Below are positions 26,437-34,779 of a DNA stretch of 64,000 bases, in pieces; within the stretch, counting starts at the first letter, position 1; every line of letters starts with the position of its first letter. The stretch spans positions 1 through 64,000 of the forward strand of contig CACYHW010000002.1 of assembly GCA_902774335.1 (NCBI GenBank). The letters run 5' to 3'. This stretch comes from an uncultured Bacteroidales bacterium (GTDB lineage Bacteria > Bacteroidota > Bacteroidia > Bacteroidales > Bacteroidaceae). Below the pieces are notes generated by a model that did not search any database, was not told the DNA's origin, and saw only the letters and a list, made by a program, of their open reading frames with translations. The position numbers and the translations under genes are program-made.

Positions 26437-27555
26437 TTATTTTGGTGCTTTTATGTAAAGGAATATGGCTATCGGTATGTAAATGATGTTGGGGAGCCAC
26501 TCGGCCCAGAATGCGGACATCAGACCCATCACGGCGAATGTCTGCGAAACGGTCTGGAACAGTATGTAGCCAAAGCTCAGGCCCAGTCCTATACCCAGGT
26601 AGAGTCCCATGCCTCCCTTGCGCTTGCGGCTTGAGAGCGAAACACCTATCACGGTCAATATGAATGCGGCGAACGACATTGCGTAGCGCTTGTGGTACTC
26701 AATCTCAAAGTCCTGTATGTTGCCTATGCCGCGGTTCTTCTGGCGTTTGATGTACTCGCGCAGTTCGGCCGATGACATTGTCTCGTGCTGTCCGTTCTCG
26801 ATAAGGAAATCGGCCGGTTCAAAGCGGATGATGGTATCCATCTCGGTGCCCTGGTTGATGGTCTCTATGTTGCCGGACATGTCACGTATCATGTAGTTCC
26901 TTGCCTTCCAGTGGTACTTTTCGGGAGCCAGAGTGTCATATGTGATGCTGCGGGCGGTCATATGCGACACCAGCTGCTTGCCCTCGAACTTGTCCAGCGC
27001 AAAGCGGTAGCCGGTCTTGTTGTAGTTCTGGAAGCTCTCCATATAGGCTATTACGCCGTCTTCCACCTCGAGCTGGATGTTGTATGTGCCGTTGGAGTTG
27101 TCGCGGTTGTAGTGGCTCATCTTCTGTTCCGCCTCGAACTGAAGGCGTGTTATGCTGCCCTTGGGTATCACATATGATCCCAGGTAGAGGGTGAATGATG
27201 CGATGAGTGCGGCCGAAAGCATATACGGAACCATCATCCTCTTAAAGCTCATGCCGGTGGAGAACATGGCTATGATCTCGGAGTTCTCGGCCAACTTGGA
27301 AGTAAAGAATATGATGGCGATGAATACGAACAGCGGGCTGAACAGGTTGATGAAGTAGGGGATGAAGTTCAGGTAGTACTTGAATATGATGTCATGTACC
27401 GACGCTGAGTTGAGCTTGTCAATGTGTTCGTTGTAATCGAACACCACCATGATGATGATAATCAGCGCGATGGTGAACAGGTAGGTACCCAGGAACTTCT
27501 TTATGATGTACCAGTCAAGCCTTTTGAGCAGTCTGTGTCTGAATTTGAAGCTCAT
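26437..27555 (-). CDS. LptF/LptG-family permease
   Basis: A 372-residue inner-membrane permease of the YjgP/YjgQ family, which with LptB forms the ABC transporter that extracts lipopolysaccharide from the inner membrane. Three hydrophobic segments lie near the N-terminus (IALIIIIMVVF, INLFSPLFVFIAIIFF, MLSAALIASFTLYLG), a periplasmic jelly-roll-like domain of about 150 residues follows, and three more segments close the protein (FAAFILTVIGVSLS, LYLGIGLGLSFGYI, WLPNIIYIPIAIFLYI). It lies 10 bp upstream of the helicase and 3 bp downstream of tgt, so the block lon-tgt-this gene-helicase reads as one unit. Confidence 0.9.
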   Translation of the reverse strand: MSFKFRHRLLKRLDWYIIKKFLGTYLFTIALIIIIMVVFDYNEHIDKLNSASVHDIIFKYYLNFIPYFINLFSPLFVFIAIIFFTSKLAENSEIIAMFSTGMSFKRMMVPYMLSAALIASFTLYLGSYVIPKGSITRLQFEAEQKMSHYNRDNSNGTYNIQLEVEDGVIAYMESFQNYNKTGYRFALDKFEGKQLVSHMTARSITYDTLAPEKYHWKARNYMIRDMSGNIETINQGTEMDTIIRFEPADFLIENGQHETMSSAELREYIKRQKNRGIGNIQDFEIEYHKRYAMSFAAFILTVIGVSLSSRKRKGGMGLYLGIGLGLSFGYILFQTVSQTFAVMGLMSAFWAEWLPNIIYIPIAIFLYIKAPK

Positions 27556-27558
27556 GGG

Positions 27559-28689
27559 TTACAGTCTTTGCATTACACGTTTAACCATGATATCCTTCCA
27601 AGCGTGGTAGTCGTCGGCCAGGATATGCTTGCGTGCCTCACCAACCAGCCACAGGTAGAACGCCAGGTTGTGGATGGAGGCAATCATCAGGGCCAGATAC
27701 TCCTGTGCCTTGAACAGATGGTGCAGATATGCCTTGGTGTAGAGGGAGTCTACGGCCGATGCACCATCGGGTTCGATGGGCTCGAATACATCCTCCCACT
27801 TCTTGTTGCGTATGTTGATGATGCCGTCCTTGGTAAAGAGCATGGCGTTGCGGCCGTTGCGGGTAGGCATGACGCAGTCGAACATATCCACGCCCAGGGC
27901 AATGGCCTCCAGTATGTTGGCGGGAGTACCCACACCCATCAGGTAACGCGGCTTGTCCTGCGGCAGGATGCCGTGAACCAGGTCAATCATCTCGTACATG
28001 ACCTCGGTGGGCTCACCAACGGCAAGTCCGCCAATGGCATTGCCCTCGGCCCCCTTGGATGCGATGTACTCGGCAGACTTGGAGCGCAGGTCCTTGTAGA
28101 CGCAGCCCTGGACAATGGGGAAGAGTGACTGATGATAGCCGTACTTGGGCTCCGTCTCGTCAAAACGCTGAATGCAGCGGTCCAGCCAGCGGTGTGTGCG
28201 CTCCATGGACTGCTTGGCGTATTTGTACTCGGCGTCACCGGGGCAGCACTCATCGAACGCCATCATAATGTCGGCTCCGATGGTACGCTCTATGTCCATG
28301 ACACGCTCAGGTGTGAACAGGTGGCGTGATCCGTCTATGTGCGACTGGAATGTGACTCCCTCCTCGGTCATCTTACGGAGTCCGGTCAGGGAGAATACCT
28401 GGAAGCCGCCGCTGTCGGTAAGCATGGGACGGTCAAATCCGTTGAATTTATGCAATCCACCGGCCTTTTCCAGGATGTCGAGTCCCGGACGCAGGTAGAG
28501 GTGGTAGGTGTTGCCCAGTATGATCTGTGCTTTTATGTCGTTCTTGAGCTCGGGCATATGAACGGCCTTGACCGAGCCAACAGTGCCAACAGGCATGAAT
28601 ATGGGGGTCTCAATCACTCCGTGTCCGGTGGTTATCCTGCCGGCTCTGGCGTGACTGGTGCCGTCAGTGTGCTCAAGTTGAAACGTCAA
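27559..28689 (-). CDS. tgt: Queuine tRNA-ribosyltransferase
   Basis: Tgt exchanges guanine-34 for a queuosine precursor in tRNAs with GUN anticodons, among them the tRNA-His of this window. Family landmarks: IFMPVGTVGSVKA, GNTYHLYLRPG, LTDSGGFQVFSL with the first active-site Asp, GGLAVGEP, and FDCVMPTRNGRN with the nucleophile Asp. The usual zinc-binding C-x-C-x2-C site before YLHHL is absent; the stretch reads EPDGASAVDSLYTKAYLHHL. From memory, Bacteroidota members often lack these cysteines. The likely start is TTG 28689 (MTFQLEHTD, the family N-terminus); a TTG at 28698 is also in frame. Confidence 0.93.
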   Translation of the reverse strand: MTFQLEHTDGTSHARAGRITTGHGVIETPIFMPVGTVGSVKAVHMPELKNDIKAQIILGNTYHLYLRPGLDILEKAGGLHKFNGFDRPMLTDSGGFQVFSLTGLRKMTEEGVTFQSHIDGSRHLFTPERVMDIERTIGADIMMAFDECCPGDAEYKYAKQSMERTHRWLDRCIQRFDETEPKYGYHQSLFPIVQGCVYKDLRSKSAEYIASKGAEGNAIGGLAVGEPTEVMYEMIDLVHGILPQDKPRYLMGVGTPANILEAIALGVDMFDCVMPTRNGRNAMLFTKDGIINIRNKKWEDVFEPIEPDGASAVDSLYTKAYLHHLFKAQEYLALMIASIHNLAFYLWLVGEARKHILADDYHAWKDIMVKRVMQRL

Positions 28690-28704
28690 TCCTTCCAAAA
28701 CGGT

Positions 28705-31176
28705 TTACTTTTCGGGTTGCTGAATTGGGACTATTTCCTGAGCATCCTGTACCTTCTCGTCAAGCAGCGCAATCTTCCACACCTCGCTGATGTTGCTTAC
28801 GTAGTGGAACTCCAGGCCGCTCAGGTACTCCGCGGGAATCTCTTCGATGTCGCGGCGGTTCTCGGCGCAAAGGATTATATCGGTTATGCCGGCGCGCTTG
28901 GCAGCCAGTATCTTTTCACGTATGCCACCCACGGGCAGAACCTTGCCTCGAAGTGTGATCTCACCGGTCATGGCCAGATTGGCGCGTACCTTACGCTGGG
29001 TAAATGCCGATGCAATTGACGTGGCCATGGTGATGCCTGCCGACGGACCGTCCTTGGGTATGGCACCCTCGGGTACATGGATATGCACGTTCCATGAGTT
29101 GAATACCGCAGGATCGAGTGAGAGCAACTTGGCATGGGCACGGATATACTCCATGGCCAGCATTGCCGACTCCTTCATTACGTCGCCCAGGTTACCGGTC
29201 AGGGTAAGTTTACCCTCTTTGCCGCGGCTCAGGCTGGTCTCCACAAAGAGAATCTCACCGCCTACGGCAGTCCAGGCAAGACCGGTCACGACACCGGCGT
29301 AGTCATTGCCCTGATACTTGTCGCGGGAGTAGGGCTTGGTGCCCAGCAACTCCTTGAGGTCGGCAGGCTTGACGGTCAGCTTTCCGTAATCGGCGTTATC
29401 GGCATAACGGCATGCAGCCTTGCGGCATATCTTGCCCAGTTTCTTGTCCAGCTCGCGCACACCCGACTCGCGGGTGTAACTCTCGATGATGGCCTCGATG
29501 GCGGGTTTGGTGATGTTCAGGGAGCCTTTCTTGAGACCGTTGGCCTCCATCTCCTTGGGTATGAGGTGGCGCTTGGCAATCTCAATCTTCTCCTCGGTAA
29601 TGTATCCGCTCACCTCGATTATCTCCATACGGTCCAGCAGGGGCGCCGGTATGGTGTTCAGGTTGTTGGCGGTGGCAATAAACATGACCTTGGACAGGTC
29701 GTAGTCTATATCCAGGTAGTTATCGTGGAACGCATTGTTCTGCTCGGGGTCGAGAACCTCAAGCAGGGCCGATGAGGGATCACCCTGGTTGGTCATCTGG
29801 CTTACTTTGTCAATCTCGTCCAGTATGAACACCGGATTCGACGAGCCGGCCTTGGCCAGGCCCTTGATGATACGTCCGGGCATGGCGCCGATGTATGTCT
29901 TGCGGTGTCCGCGTATTTCGGCCTCATCGTGCAGACCGCCCAGCGAGATACGTACGTACTTGCGCTTGAGGGCGTTGGCGATGGAGAGTCCCAGCGATGT
30001 CTTTCCCACTCCGGGAGGGCCGTACAGGCACAGTATGGGCGATTTGAAATCACCGCGCAGCTTCATTACTGCCAGGTGCTCCAGGATACGCTCCTTGACC
30101 TTTTCCAGACCGTAGTGGTCCTTGTCGAGAGCCTTGCGGGCGTTGCCCATGTCAAGATTATCCTTGGTGTACTCGCCCCACGGCAGGCTCAGTACGGTCT
30201 GCAGGTAGGACAACTGTACGTTGTAATCGGGGGATTGGGAGTTGGTGCGCTCCAGTTTGACCAGCTCCTTGTCGAATATCTTGCGGACGTCGTCGCTCCA
30301 CTTTTTCTGGCTGGCCTTGAGGCGCATCTCCTCTATGTCCTGGTCCTGGACGCTGCCGCCCAGCTCATCCTGAATGTTCTTGAGCTCCTGCTGCAGGAAG
30401 TACTCCTTCTGCTGCTTGTCTATGTCTTCGTGAGTACGGCGCTGGATGCTCATCTTGAGTTCGGCCAGCTGGATCTCGCGGTTGAGGATGGAGAGCAGGC
30501 GCAGCGCGCGGCTGGAGCATGTTCCCTCACGCAACAGACGAACCTTCTCCTTGATGTCGAAGGGCAGGTTGGCGCAGATAAAGTTTATCAGGAACAGCCC
30601 GTTGGATATGTTCTTGAGCGCAAAGGCTGCATCGGGCTGGATGCTGTCGGACAGTTTCACGTATTTGATGGCGGCCTCCTTGCAGGAGTCGACTATTGCC
30701 TTGAACTCCTTGCTGCGGGTAGGGGGCAGCACCTCGGGGAACAACTCGGCATTACCTATCAGGTAAGGCTGGTCGTTTACTATGCTCTTGAGCTTGATGC
30801 GCTGCATACCCTGAAGTACCACTGTGGTGGTCTGGTCGGGCATGTCGAACACGCGGATTATCTTGGCCAGTACGCCGGCCGAGTACAGGTCGTTCAGACC
30901 CGGGTTCTCGGTGTCGGGCTCTTTCTGGCAGAATACTGCTATCTGTTTTCCTTCAGCAAACGCTGTCTGTACTAGTTTGAGTGATGATTTGCGGCCTACG
31001 GTCACGGGCATGACGACAGTGGGGAACAGCACCATGTTGCGGAGCGGAAGCACCGGCACGATGTCGTCCAAGTCCGAGTCGAACAGTCCGTTCTCGTTGC
31101 CGTCAAAATCGGCTATCATGGAAAAAGCCGGATTTGACTCGTCAAAAGATTCTTCAGAATGTTTCTTGGTAAACAT
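28705..31176 (-). CDS. lon: ATP-dependent Lon protease
   Basis: Lon degrades misfolded and regulatory proteins in the cytosol. The 823 residues contain the N-terminal LON domain ([19 protein letters not shown]), a coiled linker, the AAA+ module with Walker [16 protein letters not shown] and Walker [10 protein letters not shown], and the protease domain with the catalytic serine in [11 protein letters not shown] and the lysine in [21 protein letters not shown] start at ATG 31176; the frame reaches a TTG at 31197, which falls in the promoter. Stop is 16 bp before the tgt start. Confidence 0.96.
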   Translation of the reverse strand: MFTKKHSEESFDESNPAFSMIADFDGNENGLFDSDLDDIVPVLPLRNMVLFPTVVMPVTVGRKSSLKLVQTAFAEGKQIAVFCQKEPDTENPGLNDLYSAGVLAKIIRVFDMPDQTTTVVLQGMQRIKLKSIVNDQPYLIGNAELFPEVLPPTRSKEFKAIVDSCKEAAIKYVKLSDSIQPDAAFALKNISNGLFLINFICANLPFDIKEKVRLLREGTCSSRALRLLSILNREIQLAELKMSIQRRTHEDIDKQQKEYFLQQELKNIQDELGGSVQDQDIEEMRLKASQKKWSDDVRKIFDKELVKLERTNSQSPDYNVQLSYLQTVLSLPWGEYTKDNLDMGNARKALDKDHYGLEKVKERILEHLAVMKLRGDFKSPILCLYGPPGVGKTSLGLSIANALKRKYVRISLGGLHDEAEIRGHRKTYIGAMPGRIIKGLAKAGSSNPVFILDEIDKVSQMTNQGDPSSALLEVLDPEQNNAFHDNYLDIDYDLSKVMFIATANNLNTIPAPLLDRMEIIEVSGYITEEKIEIAKRHLIPKEMEANGLKKGSLNITKPAIEAIIESYTRESGVRELDKKLGKICRKAACRYADNADYGKLTVKPADLKELLGTKPYSRDKYQGNDYAGVVTGLAWTAVGGEILFVETSLSRGKEGKLTLTGNLGDVMKESAMLAMEYIRAHAKLLSLDPAVFNSWNVHIHVPEGAIPKDGPSAGITMATSIASAFTQRKVRANLAMTGEITLRGKVLPVGGIREKILAAKRAGITDIILCAENRRDIEEIPAEYLSGLEFHYVSNISEVWKIALLDEKVQDAQEIVPIQQPEK

Positions 31177-31194
31177 ACACGTATAAATATCGCG

Positions 31195-31202
31195 CAAATT
31201 TA
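31195..31202 (-). promoter_or_regulatory. Promoter -7 element (TAAATTTG) of lon
   Basis: TAAATTTG on the minus strand lies 18 nt before the lon ATG. No heat-shock-type inverted repeat is seen between it and the divergent trmN6 promoter. Confidence 0.55.
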
Positions 31203-31264
31203 GTCATTTGCGCGCATGTAGCTGCTATTTGGCCGGTCAAAAGCCGTAAATAAAACAAAAAAAG

Positions 31265-31272
31265 TACATTTG
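31265..31272 (+). promoter_or_regulatory. Promoter -7 element (TACATTTG) of the trmN6-like gene
   Basis: TACATTTG fits TAnnTTTG and lies 22 nt before ATG 31295. Confidence 0.55.
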
Positions 31273-31294
31273 CACCGGCAAATACGTTGCGTGA

Positions 31295-31999
31295 ATGTCA
31301 AACAGCTGGTTCCAATTCAAACGTTTCACGGTCAATCAGGAGGATTGCGCCATGAAGGTGGGCACCGACGGCGTCCTGCTGGGCGCGTGGGCCGATATCC
31401 GACCAGGATGCAGCGTGCTTGACATAGGGACGGGAACGGGAGTCGTGGCCCTGATGACTGCCCAAAGGGGCGCTTCACAAGTGACGGCCATCGAGATAGA
31501 TGCGGCTGCCGCTGCACAGGCAGCCCGTAACGCAGCCGGCTCGGAGTGGGCCGGAAACATAGTTGTCATTGCAACCGATATTGCCGATTATCATCCTGAT
31601 ACAAAGTTCAACAGAATACTCTCCAATCCGCCTTATTTCCGTGATTCACTCCGCTCTCCCCATGCGGGCCGGAACGCAGCCCGTCATAACGACTCGCTCA
31701 GCTACGAGACGCTGGTCAGGTGCTCGGCCGCCATGCTCTCTGATGACGGAGAGTTCAGCGTGGTACTGCCGTACGATGCAGCAGGGGAGTTTGAACGCCG
31801 TGCCCGTGACGCCGGACTTTACATGATCCGCAGGACGGATGTGGTGACCGTAGCCGGGCATGAACCCAAGCGGTCGCTGCTCACTTTTTCGGCTACATAC
31901 ACTCAGCCTGAATGCAGTGTCCTGAATATGCGTGAAGAGGATGGAAACGAGTCCGCTGAATACATCGGACTTGTAAAGGATTTTTATCTAAAATACTGA
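31295..31999 (+). CDS. tRNA1(Val) (adenine-37-N6)-methyltransferase-like protein (TrmN6/YfiC)
   Basis: A 234-residue SAM-dependent methyltransferase likely to methylate A37 of tRNA-Val. Motif I is VLDIGTGTGVVALMTAQRG (about residues 38-56), acidic loop EIDAAAAAQA, and the N6-adenine catalytic motif NPPYFRDSL (about 110-118). The N-terminus (FKRFTVNQEDCAMKVGTDGV) is the family signature. No signal peptide. It runs divergently from lon and its stop lies directly next to the stop of the convergent lipid kinase gene. Confidence 0.9.
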   Translation: MSNSWFQFKRFTVNQEDCAMKVGTDGVLLGAWADIRPGCSVLDIGTGTGVVALMTAQRGASQVTAIEIDAAAAAQAARNAAGSEWAGNIVVIATDIADYHPDTKFNRILSNPPYFRDSLRSPHAGRNAARHNDSLSYETLVRCSAAMLSDDGEFSVVLPYDAAGEFERRARDAGLYMIRRTDVVTVAGHEPKRSLLTFSATYTQPECSVLNMREEDGNESAEYIGLVKDFYLKY

Positions 32000-32893
32000 T
32001 CAGATTCCGCGACGTTTGTCGGGGATGAGGACCTTGAGTCCCTTGTGTTTCATCTCTATCTCGATTACCTTACCCAACTGTAACGGATCGCCGTCATAAT
32101 GGGCGGGGCCGTCATCCTGTCTGGTTATGGTCAGGCGGTTGCACTTGCGTATGGTCACCTTCTCGTTGCGGTCAAGCTGACGGTTAAAGAGCTGGAAGGC
32201 CAGAAGCGGTGCGTCCAGAGGAGTGAACGGATGTATCACAACCACGTCCATAAGGCCGTCCTGCAAGGATGCGGTGGGTGCTATAAAGGCGTTGTTGCCC
32301 CATTGGTCGGCATTGGCGCAGGTCACTATGAAGGACTCGAATGTCTCGCTTGAGTTGTCGAACGACAGCTTGTACAGCTGGTCCTTGTAGGTGGCTATCT
32401 TAAGCAGGATGTTCTCCATGTAGGTGAGCACTCCGCGTGTCCTGGATTTGGAGAACGAGTCGCTCACGGTGGCGTCGAATCCCACTCCGCAGGTGCAGAA
32501 GAAGGGGCGTCCGTTTATAGTGCCGTAATCAATCTCGGTGAATACTGATTTGTCCAACCATTTTACTGCCTTGAAGGGGTCAATGGGTATGCCCAGATGA
32601 CGTGCCAGACCGTTGCCCGAACCGCAGGGTATTATGCCCAGTGCGGTGCTTGTTCCTATCAGTCCGCAACCCACCTCGTTCACGGTTCCGTCGCCGCCCA
32701 CTGCAATCACAGCGTCGTACTTGCGGGCTGCGTACTCGCGGGCCAGTTCCGTGGCATGTCCCTTATGGTCGGTGGAGATTATGGAATAGTCGTAGAGGTC
32801 GCGGTTGATGAACCTCTCGATGATGGGAAGCACAGGGATGAGCCTGCGACTGCCCGAAATGGGGTTGTAAACGAACAGAACTTTTCTTTTCAT
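32000..32893 (-). CDS. Diacylglycerol kinase-type lipid kinase (YegS/DgkB family)
   Basis: A 297-residue soluble lipid kinase that would phosphorylate diacylglycerol or a sphingoid base. The N-terminal catalytic domain has VAVGGDGTVNEVGCGL (about residues 62-77) and IIPCGSGNGLARHLGIP (about 86-102), the nucleotide-binding signatures; the beta-sandwich domain follows (TEIDYGTINGRPFFCTCGVG). It is divergent from the serine palmitoyltransferase gene, separated by 80 bp, so a sphingoid substrate is thinkable but not shown by sequence. Confidence 0.9.
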   Translation of the reverse strand: MKRKVLFVYNPISGSRRLIPVLPIIERFINRDLYDYSIISTDHKGHATELAREYAARKYDAVIAVGGDGTVNEVGCGLIGTSTALGIIPCGSGNGLARHLGIPIDPFKAVKWLDKSVFTEIDYGTINGRPFFCTCGVGFDATVSDSFSKSRTRGVLTYMENILLKIATYKDQLYKLSFDNSSETFESFIVTCANADQWGNNAFIAPTASLQDGLMDVVVIHPFTPLDAPLLAFQLFNRQLDRNEKVTIRKCNRLTITRQDDGPAHYDGDPLQLGKVIEIEMKHKGLKVLIPDKRRGI

Positions 32894-32958
32894 AGATGAT
32901 GACCCGTCTATTCCGTACGCGAAGGTAATAAAAAGATTGCACCAATCGGTATTTTGCC

Positions 32959-32966
32959 TATTTTTG
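32959..32966 (+). promoter_or_regulatory. Promoter -7 element (TATTTTTG) of the serine palmitoyltransferase gene
   Basis: TATTTTTG ends 7 nt before the ATG, and TTG lies about 19 bp upstream of it. The transcript would be nearly leaderless. Confidence 0.55.
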
Positions 32967-32973
32967 CGCCGAT

Positions 32974-34161
32974 ATGAATAAACTTAGCGAAAGATGCGCA
33001 CAGTACACCCTGCCTCAGGAGGGTAAGGCGCAGGGTATCTACCCTTATCACAGATGTATTTCAAGCAAGCAGGACACAGAGGTCATGATGGAGGGCCGCA
33101 AGGTTCTTATGTTCGGCTCCAACTCATACCTGGGCCTGACCAATCATCCCAAAGTAATAGAGGCTGCAATCGAGGCAGTCAAAAAATACGGTACCGGATG
33201 TGCCGGCTCACGTTACCTTAACGGAACGCTTGACCTGCACAAGGATTTTGAGGCCGAACTTGCCGAGTTTGTGGGCAAGGAGGATGCCATGATATTTTCA
33301 ACCGGTTTCCAGACAAACTTAGGTACCATTTCATGCCTTATGGGCCGTGATGACTATGTCATCTGTGATGATCTGGACCATGCTTCCATAGTGGACGGCC
33401 GACGTCTCTCCTTTGCCAAGCCGCTTAAGTTCAAGCACAACGATATGGCGTCGCTGGAGAAAACACTGCAGCGTTGCGAGCCCGATTCGCTCAAGCTGGT
33501 AGTTGTGGACGGCGTATTCAGTATGGAGGGCGATCTGGCAAACCTGCCGGGTATCGTGGCTCTCAAGGACAAGTACAACTGCAGCATCATGGTTGACGAG
33601 GCTCACGGACTTGGCGTTCTGGGTGATCACGGCCGCGGCGTGTGCAACCATTTCGGCCTGACGGATCAGGTTGATATCATCATGGGAACATTCAGCAAGT
33701 CACTTGCTGCAATAGGCGGATTCATTGCTGCCGATGCTTCCGTAATTAACTGGGTACGTCATCACTCACGCTCATATATATTCAGCGCCAGCAATACTCC
33801 GGCCGCTACTGCAGCCGCACGTGCCGCGCTTCAGATTATGAAGAACGAGCCTGAGCGTATTGATTATCTGTGGGAACTCACCAACTATGCCCTGAACAAC
33901 TTCCGTCAGCTTGGCTTTGAGATAGGTAATACATCGACCCCGATAATACCGCTTTACATCAGGGATTTCTACAAGACATTCTATATCACCAAGATGTTGT
34001 TTGAGGAGGGTGTCTTTGTGAATCCGGTAATCCCTCCTGCATGCGCTCCCGAGGATACCCTGATCCGATTCTCCCTCATGGCAACTCACACCAAGGAGCA
34101 GATTGACATCGCCACCGAAAAGCTTGTCAAGTGCTTCAAAGCCTACGAGATTTTGAAATAA
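32974..34161 (+). CDS. spt: Serine palmitoyltransferase-like PLP enzyme (alpha-oxoamine synthase family)
   Basis: The 395-residue enzyme would condense serine with an acyl-thioester to 3-ketosphinganine, the first step of Bacteroidota sphingolipids. It belongs to the alpha-oxoamine synthases: FGSNSYLGLTNHP, GTGCAGSRYLNGTLDLH, DDLDHASIVDGRRL, VDEAHGLGVLG, and the PLP lysine in GTFSKSLAAIGG (about residue 240). The sequence GTGCAGSRYLNG and the lack of an acyl-carrier fusion fit bacterial SPT better than glycine C-acetyltransferase (Kbl), which remains the main alternative, with 8-amino-7-oxononanoate synthase less likely. The gene is monocistronic; tRNA-Pro follows 62 bp later from its own promoter. 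Confidence 0.8.
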   Translation: MNKLSERCAQYTLPQEGKAQGIYPYHRCISSKQDTEVMMEGRKVLMFGSNSYLGLTNHPKVIEAAIEAVKKYGTGCAGSRYLNGTLDLHKDFEAELAEFVGKEDAMIFSTGFQTNLGTISCLMGRDDYVICDDLDHASIVDGRRLSFAKPLKFKHNDMASLEKTLQRCEPDSLKLVVVDGVFSMEGDLANLPGIVALKDKYNCSIMVDEAHGLGVLGDHGRGVCNHFGLTDQVDIIMGTFSKSLAAIGGFIAADASVINWVRHHSRSYIFSASNTPAATAAARAALQIMKNEPERIDYLWELTNYALNNFRQLGFEIGNTSTPIIPLYIRDFYKTFYITKMLFEEGVFVNPVIPPACAPEDTLIRFSLMATHTKEQIDIATEKLVKCFKAYEILK

Positions 34162-34188
34162 AAAATTGCTGATTCTGACATAAAAGCG

Positions 34189-34196
34189 TACTTTTG
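34189..34196 (+). promoter_or_regulatory. Promoter -7 element (TACTTTTG) of tRNA-Pro
   Basis: TACTTTTG lies 27 bp before the tRNA, with TTG at 34166-34168, 20 bp upstream, as the -33 part. Confidence 0.6.
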
Positions 34197-34223
34197 CACC
34201 GCTTTTCGGAACAGAATAGCTTT

Positions 34224-34298
34224 CGGGATGTAGTTCAGTCCGGTTAGAATGCCTGGTTTGGGACCAGGTGGTCGAAGGTTCGAATCCTTTCATCCCGA
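34224..34298 (+). tRNA. tRNA-Pro (anticodon TGG)
   Basis: A complete cloverleaf: acceptor CGGGATG (34224-34230) pairs with CATCCCG (34291-34297), discriminator A. The anticodon stem CCTGG/CCAGG holds the loop TTTGGGA with anticodon TGG at 34259-34261, reading proline codons. The T arm is AAGG-TTCGAAT-CCTT. The 3' CCA is not encoded. The last 17 bases recur inverted at 34351-34367. Confidence 0.97.
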
Positions 34299-34305
34299 CG
34301 CAGTG

Positions 34306-34338
34306 AGAGTGGCAGAATTTTGCTACTCTTTCTTTTTT
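34306..34338 (+). terminator. Rho-independent terminator after tRNA-Pro
   Basis: Stem AGAGTGGCA / TGCTACTCT (one G-U pair) with loop GAATTT, followed by TTCTTTTTT. Confidence 0.85.
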
Positions 34339-34350
34339 ATCAAGGATTCC

Positions 34351-34367
34351 CGGGATGAAAGGATTCG
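34351..34367 (-). repeat. Inverted 17-bp copy of the tRNA-Pro 3' end
   Basis: CGGGATGAAAGGATTCG is the exact reverse complement of 34281-34297, the last 17 bases of the tRNA-Pro body before the discriminator. The terminator hairpin lies between the two arms. A comparable arrangement occurs after tRNA-His. Confidence 0.9.
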
Positions 34368-34379
34368 GTATACCTTTTA

Positions 34380-34412
34380 ATTCTCAATTTTCAATTCTCA
34401 ACTTTCAATTAT
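34380..34412. repeat. AATTCTCAATTTTC-type simple repeat
   Basis: Repeated AATTCTC/AATTTTC units like those at 25183-25219. No gene is seen in it. Confidence 0.75.
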
Positions 34413-34424
34413 TTTATAAAAAGG

Positions 34425-34454
34425 TTTGGGGGTAATAAAAAAGGTGTACCTTTG
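34425..34454 (+). promoter_or_regulatory. Promoter for the structured leader RNA (TTTG, 18 bp, TACCTTTG)
   Basis: TTTG at 34425-34428 and TACCTTTG at 34447-34454 are 18 bp apart, a textbook Bacteroidota promoter. Transcription would begin near 34460, about 320 nt before the decarboxylase gene. Confidence 0.7.
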
Positions 34455-34460
34455 CGGTCA

Positions 34461-34713
34461 GGAAAGCAGAATGGATTGAATCAGAGTTTTCCTATTATTG
34501 AGTTGTGCGCATAACGCACATTGTGTACCTGATAGGTACCCCTTTTTTAAAGTTGGTTACTTTATAACCGCCCGACTTGGAAAACGGTCAATAAGAAGAG
34601 TAGTAAAAGTATTTGTTTACTATATAGACTCTGATTTGAAAGTACAAAAGGCATTACTGCCCGCGTACCGAAGACGTAAACAAGAGAGGTTTTATTGTTT
34701 ATGTCTTTTTTTT
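34461..34713 (+). ncRNA. Highly structured leader or stand-alone small RNA of unknown class
   Basis: Between the promoter and an intrinsic terminator lie nested helices. An outer 9-bp stem pairs AATCAGAGT (34479-34487) with ACTCTGATT (34628-34636). Inside it TTATTGA (34495-34501) pairs with TCAATAA (34588-34594) and encloses three hairpins: TGTGCG/CGCACA (34504-34520), GTACC/GGTAC (34525-34539, followed by six T) and GGTTA/TAACC (34555-34569). A further hairpin TAGTAAA/TTTACTA lies at about 34601-34622, and GTAC-GGC/GCC-GTAC follows near 34642-34667. I cannot match this to tmRNA, RNase P, SRP RNA, 6S RNA or a riboswitch that I know. It may control the polyamine operon or act alone. Confidence 0.65.
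34673..34713 (+). terminator. Strong intrinsic terminator before the polyamine operon
   Basis: GACGTAAACAA (34673-34683) pairs with TTGTTTATGTC (34695-34705) over 11 bp with one G-U pair, followed by eight T. It would end the leader RNA 66 bp before the decarboxylase ATG unless antitermination occurs. A small hairpin CCCTCA/TGAGGG follows at about 34717-34731. Confidence 0.85.
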
Positions 34714-34779
34714 GTCCCCTCACGCTGAGGGTCAGGAAAAAGGCTGGATGGTTGAACTTTTAAAACGTTTTTGAAGTAG

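Noticed and set aside
29905..30975. 356-codon open frame on the plus strand
   Set aside because: It is antisense to lon, which has all catalytic motifs in the other frame; the translation has no motif and arises from codon bias.
34461..34713. 6S RNA, tmRNA, RNase P RNA or SRP RNA as identity of the structured RNA
   Set aside because: Branched fold does not match the single long rod of 6S RNA, there is no tRNA-like end for tmRNA, and none of the conserved RNase P or SRP blocks is seen.
34498..34728. 76-codon open frame in the leader of the polyamine operon
   Set aside because: It begins with TTG, has no start signal, and runs across the terminator hairpin; RNA structure explains the region better. 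A short leader peptide inside it cannot be fully excluded.
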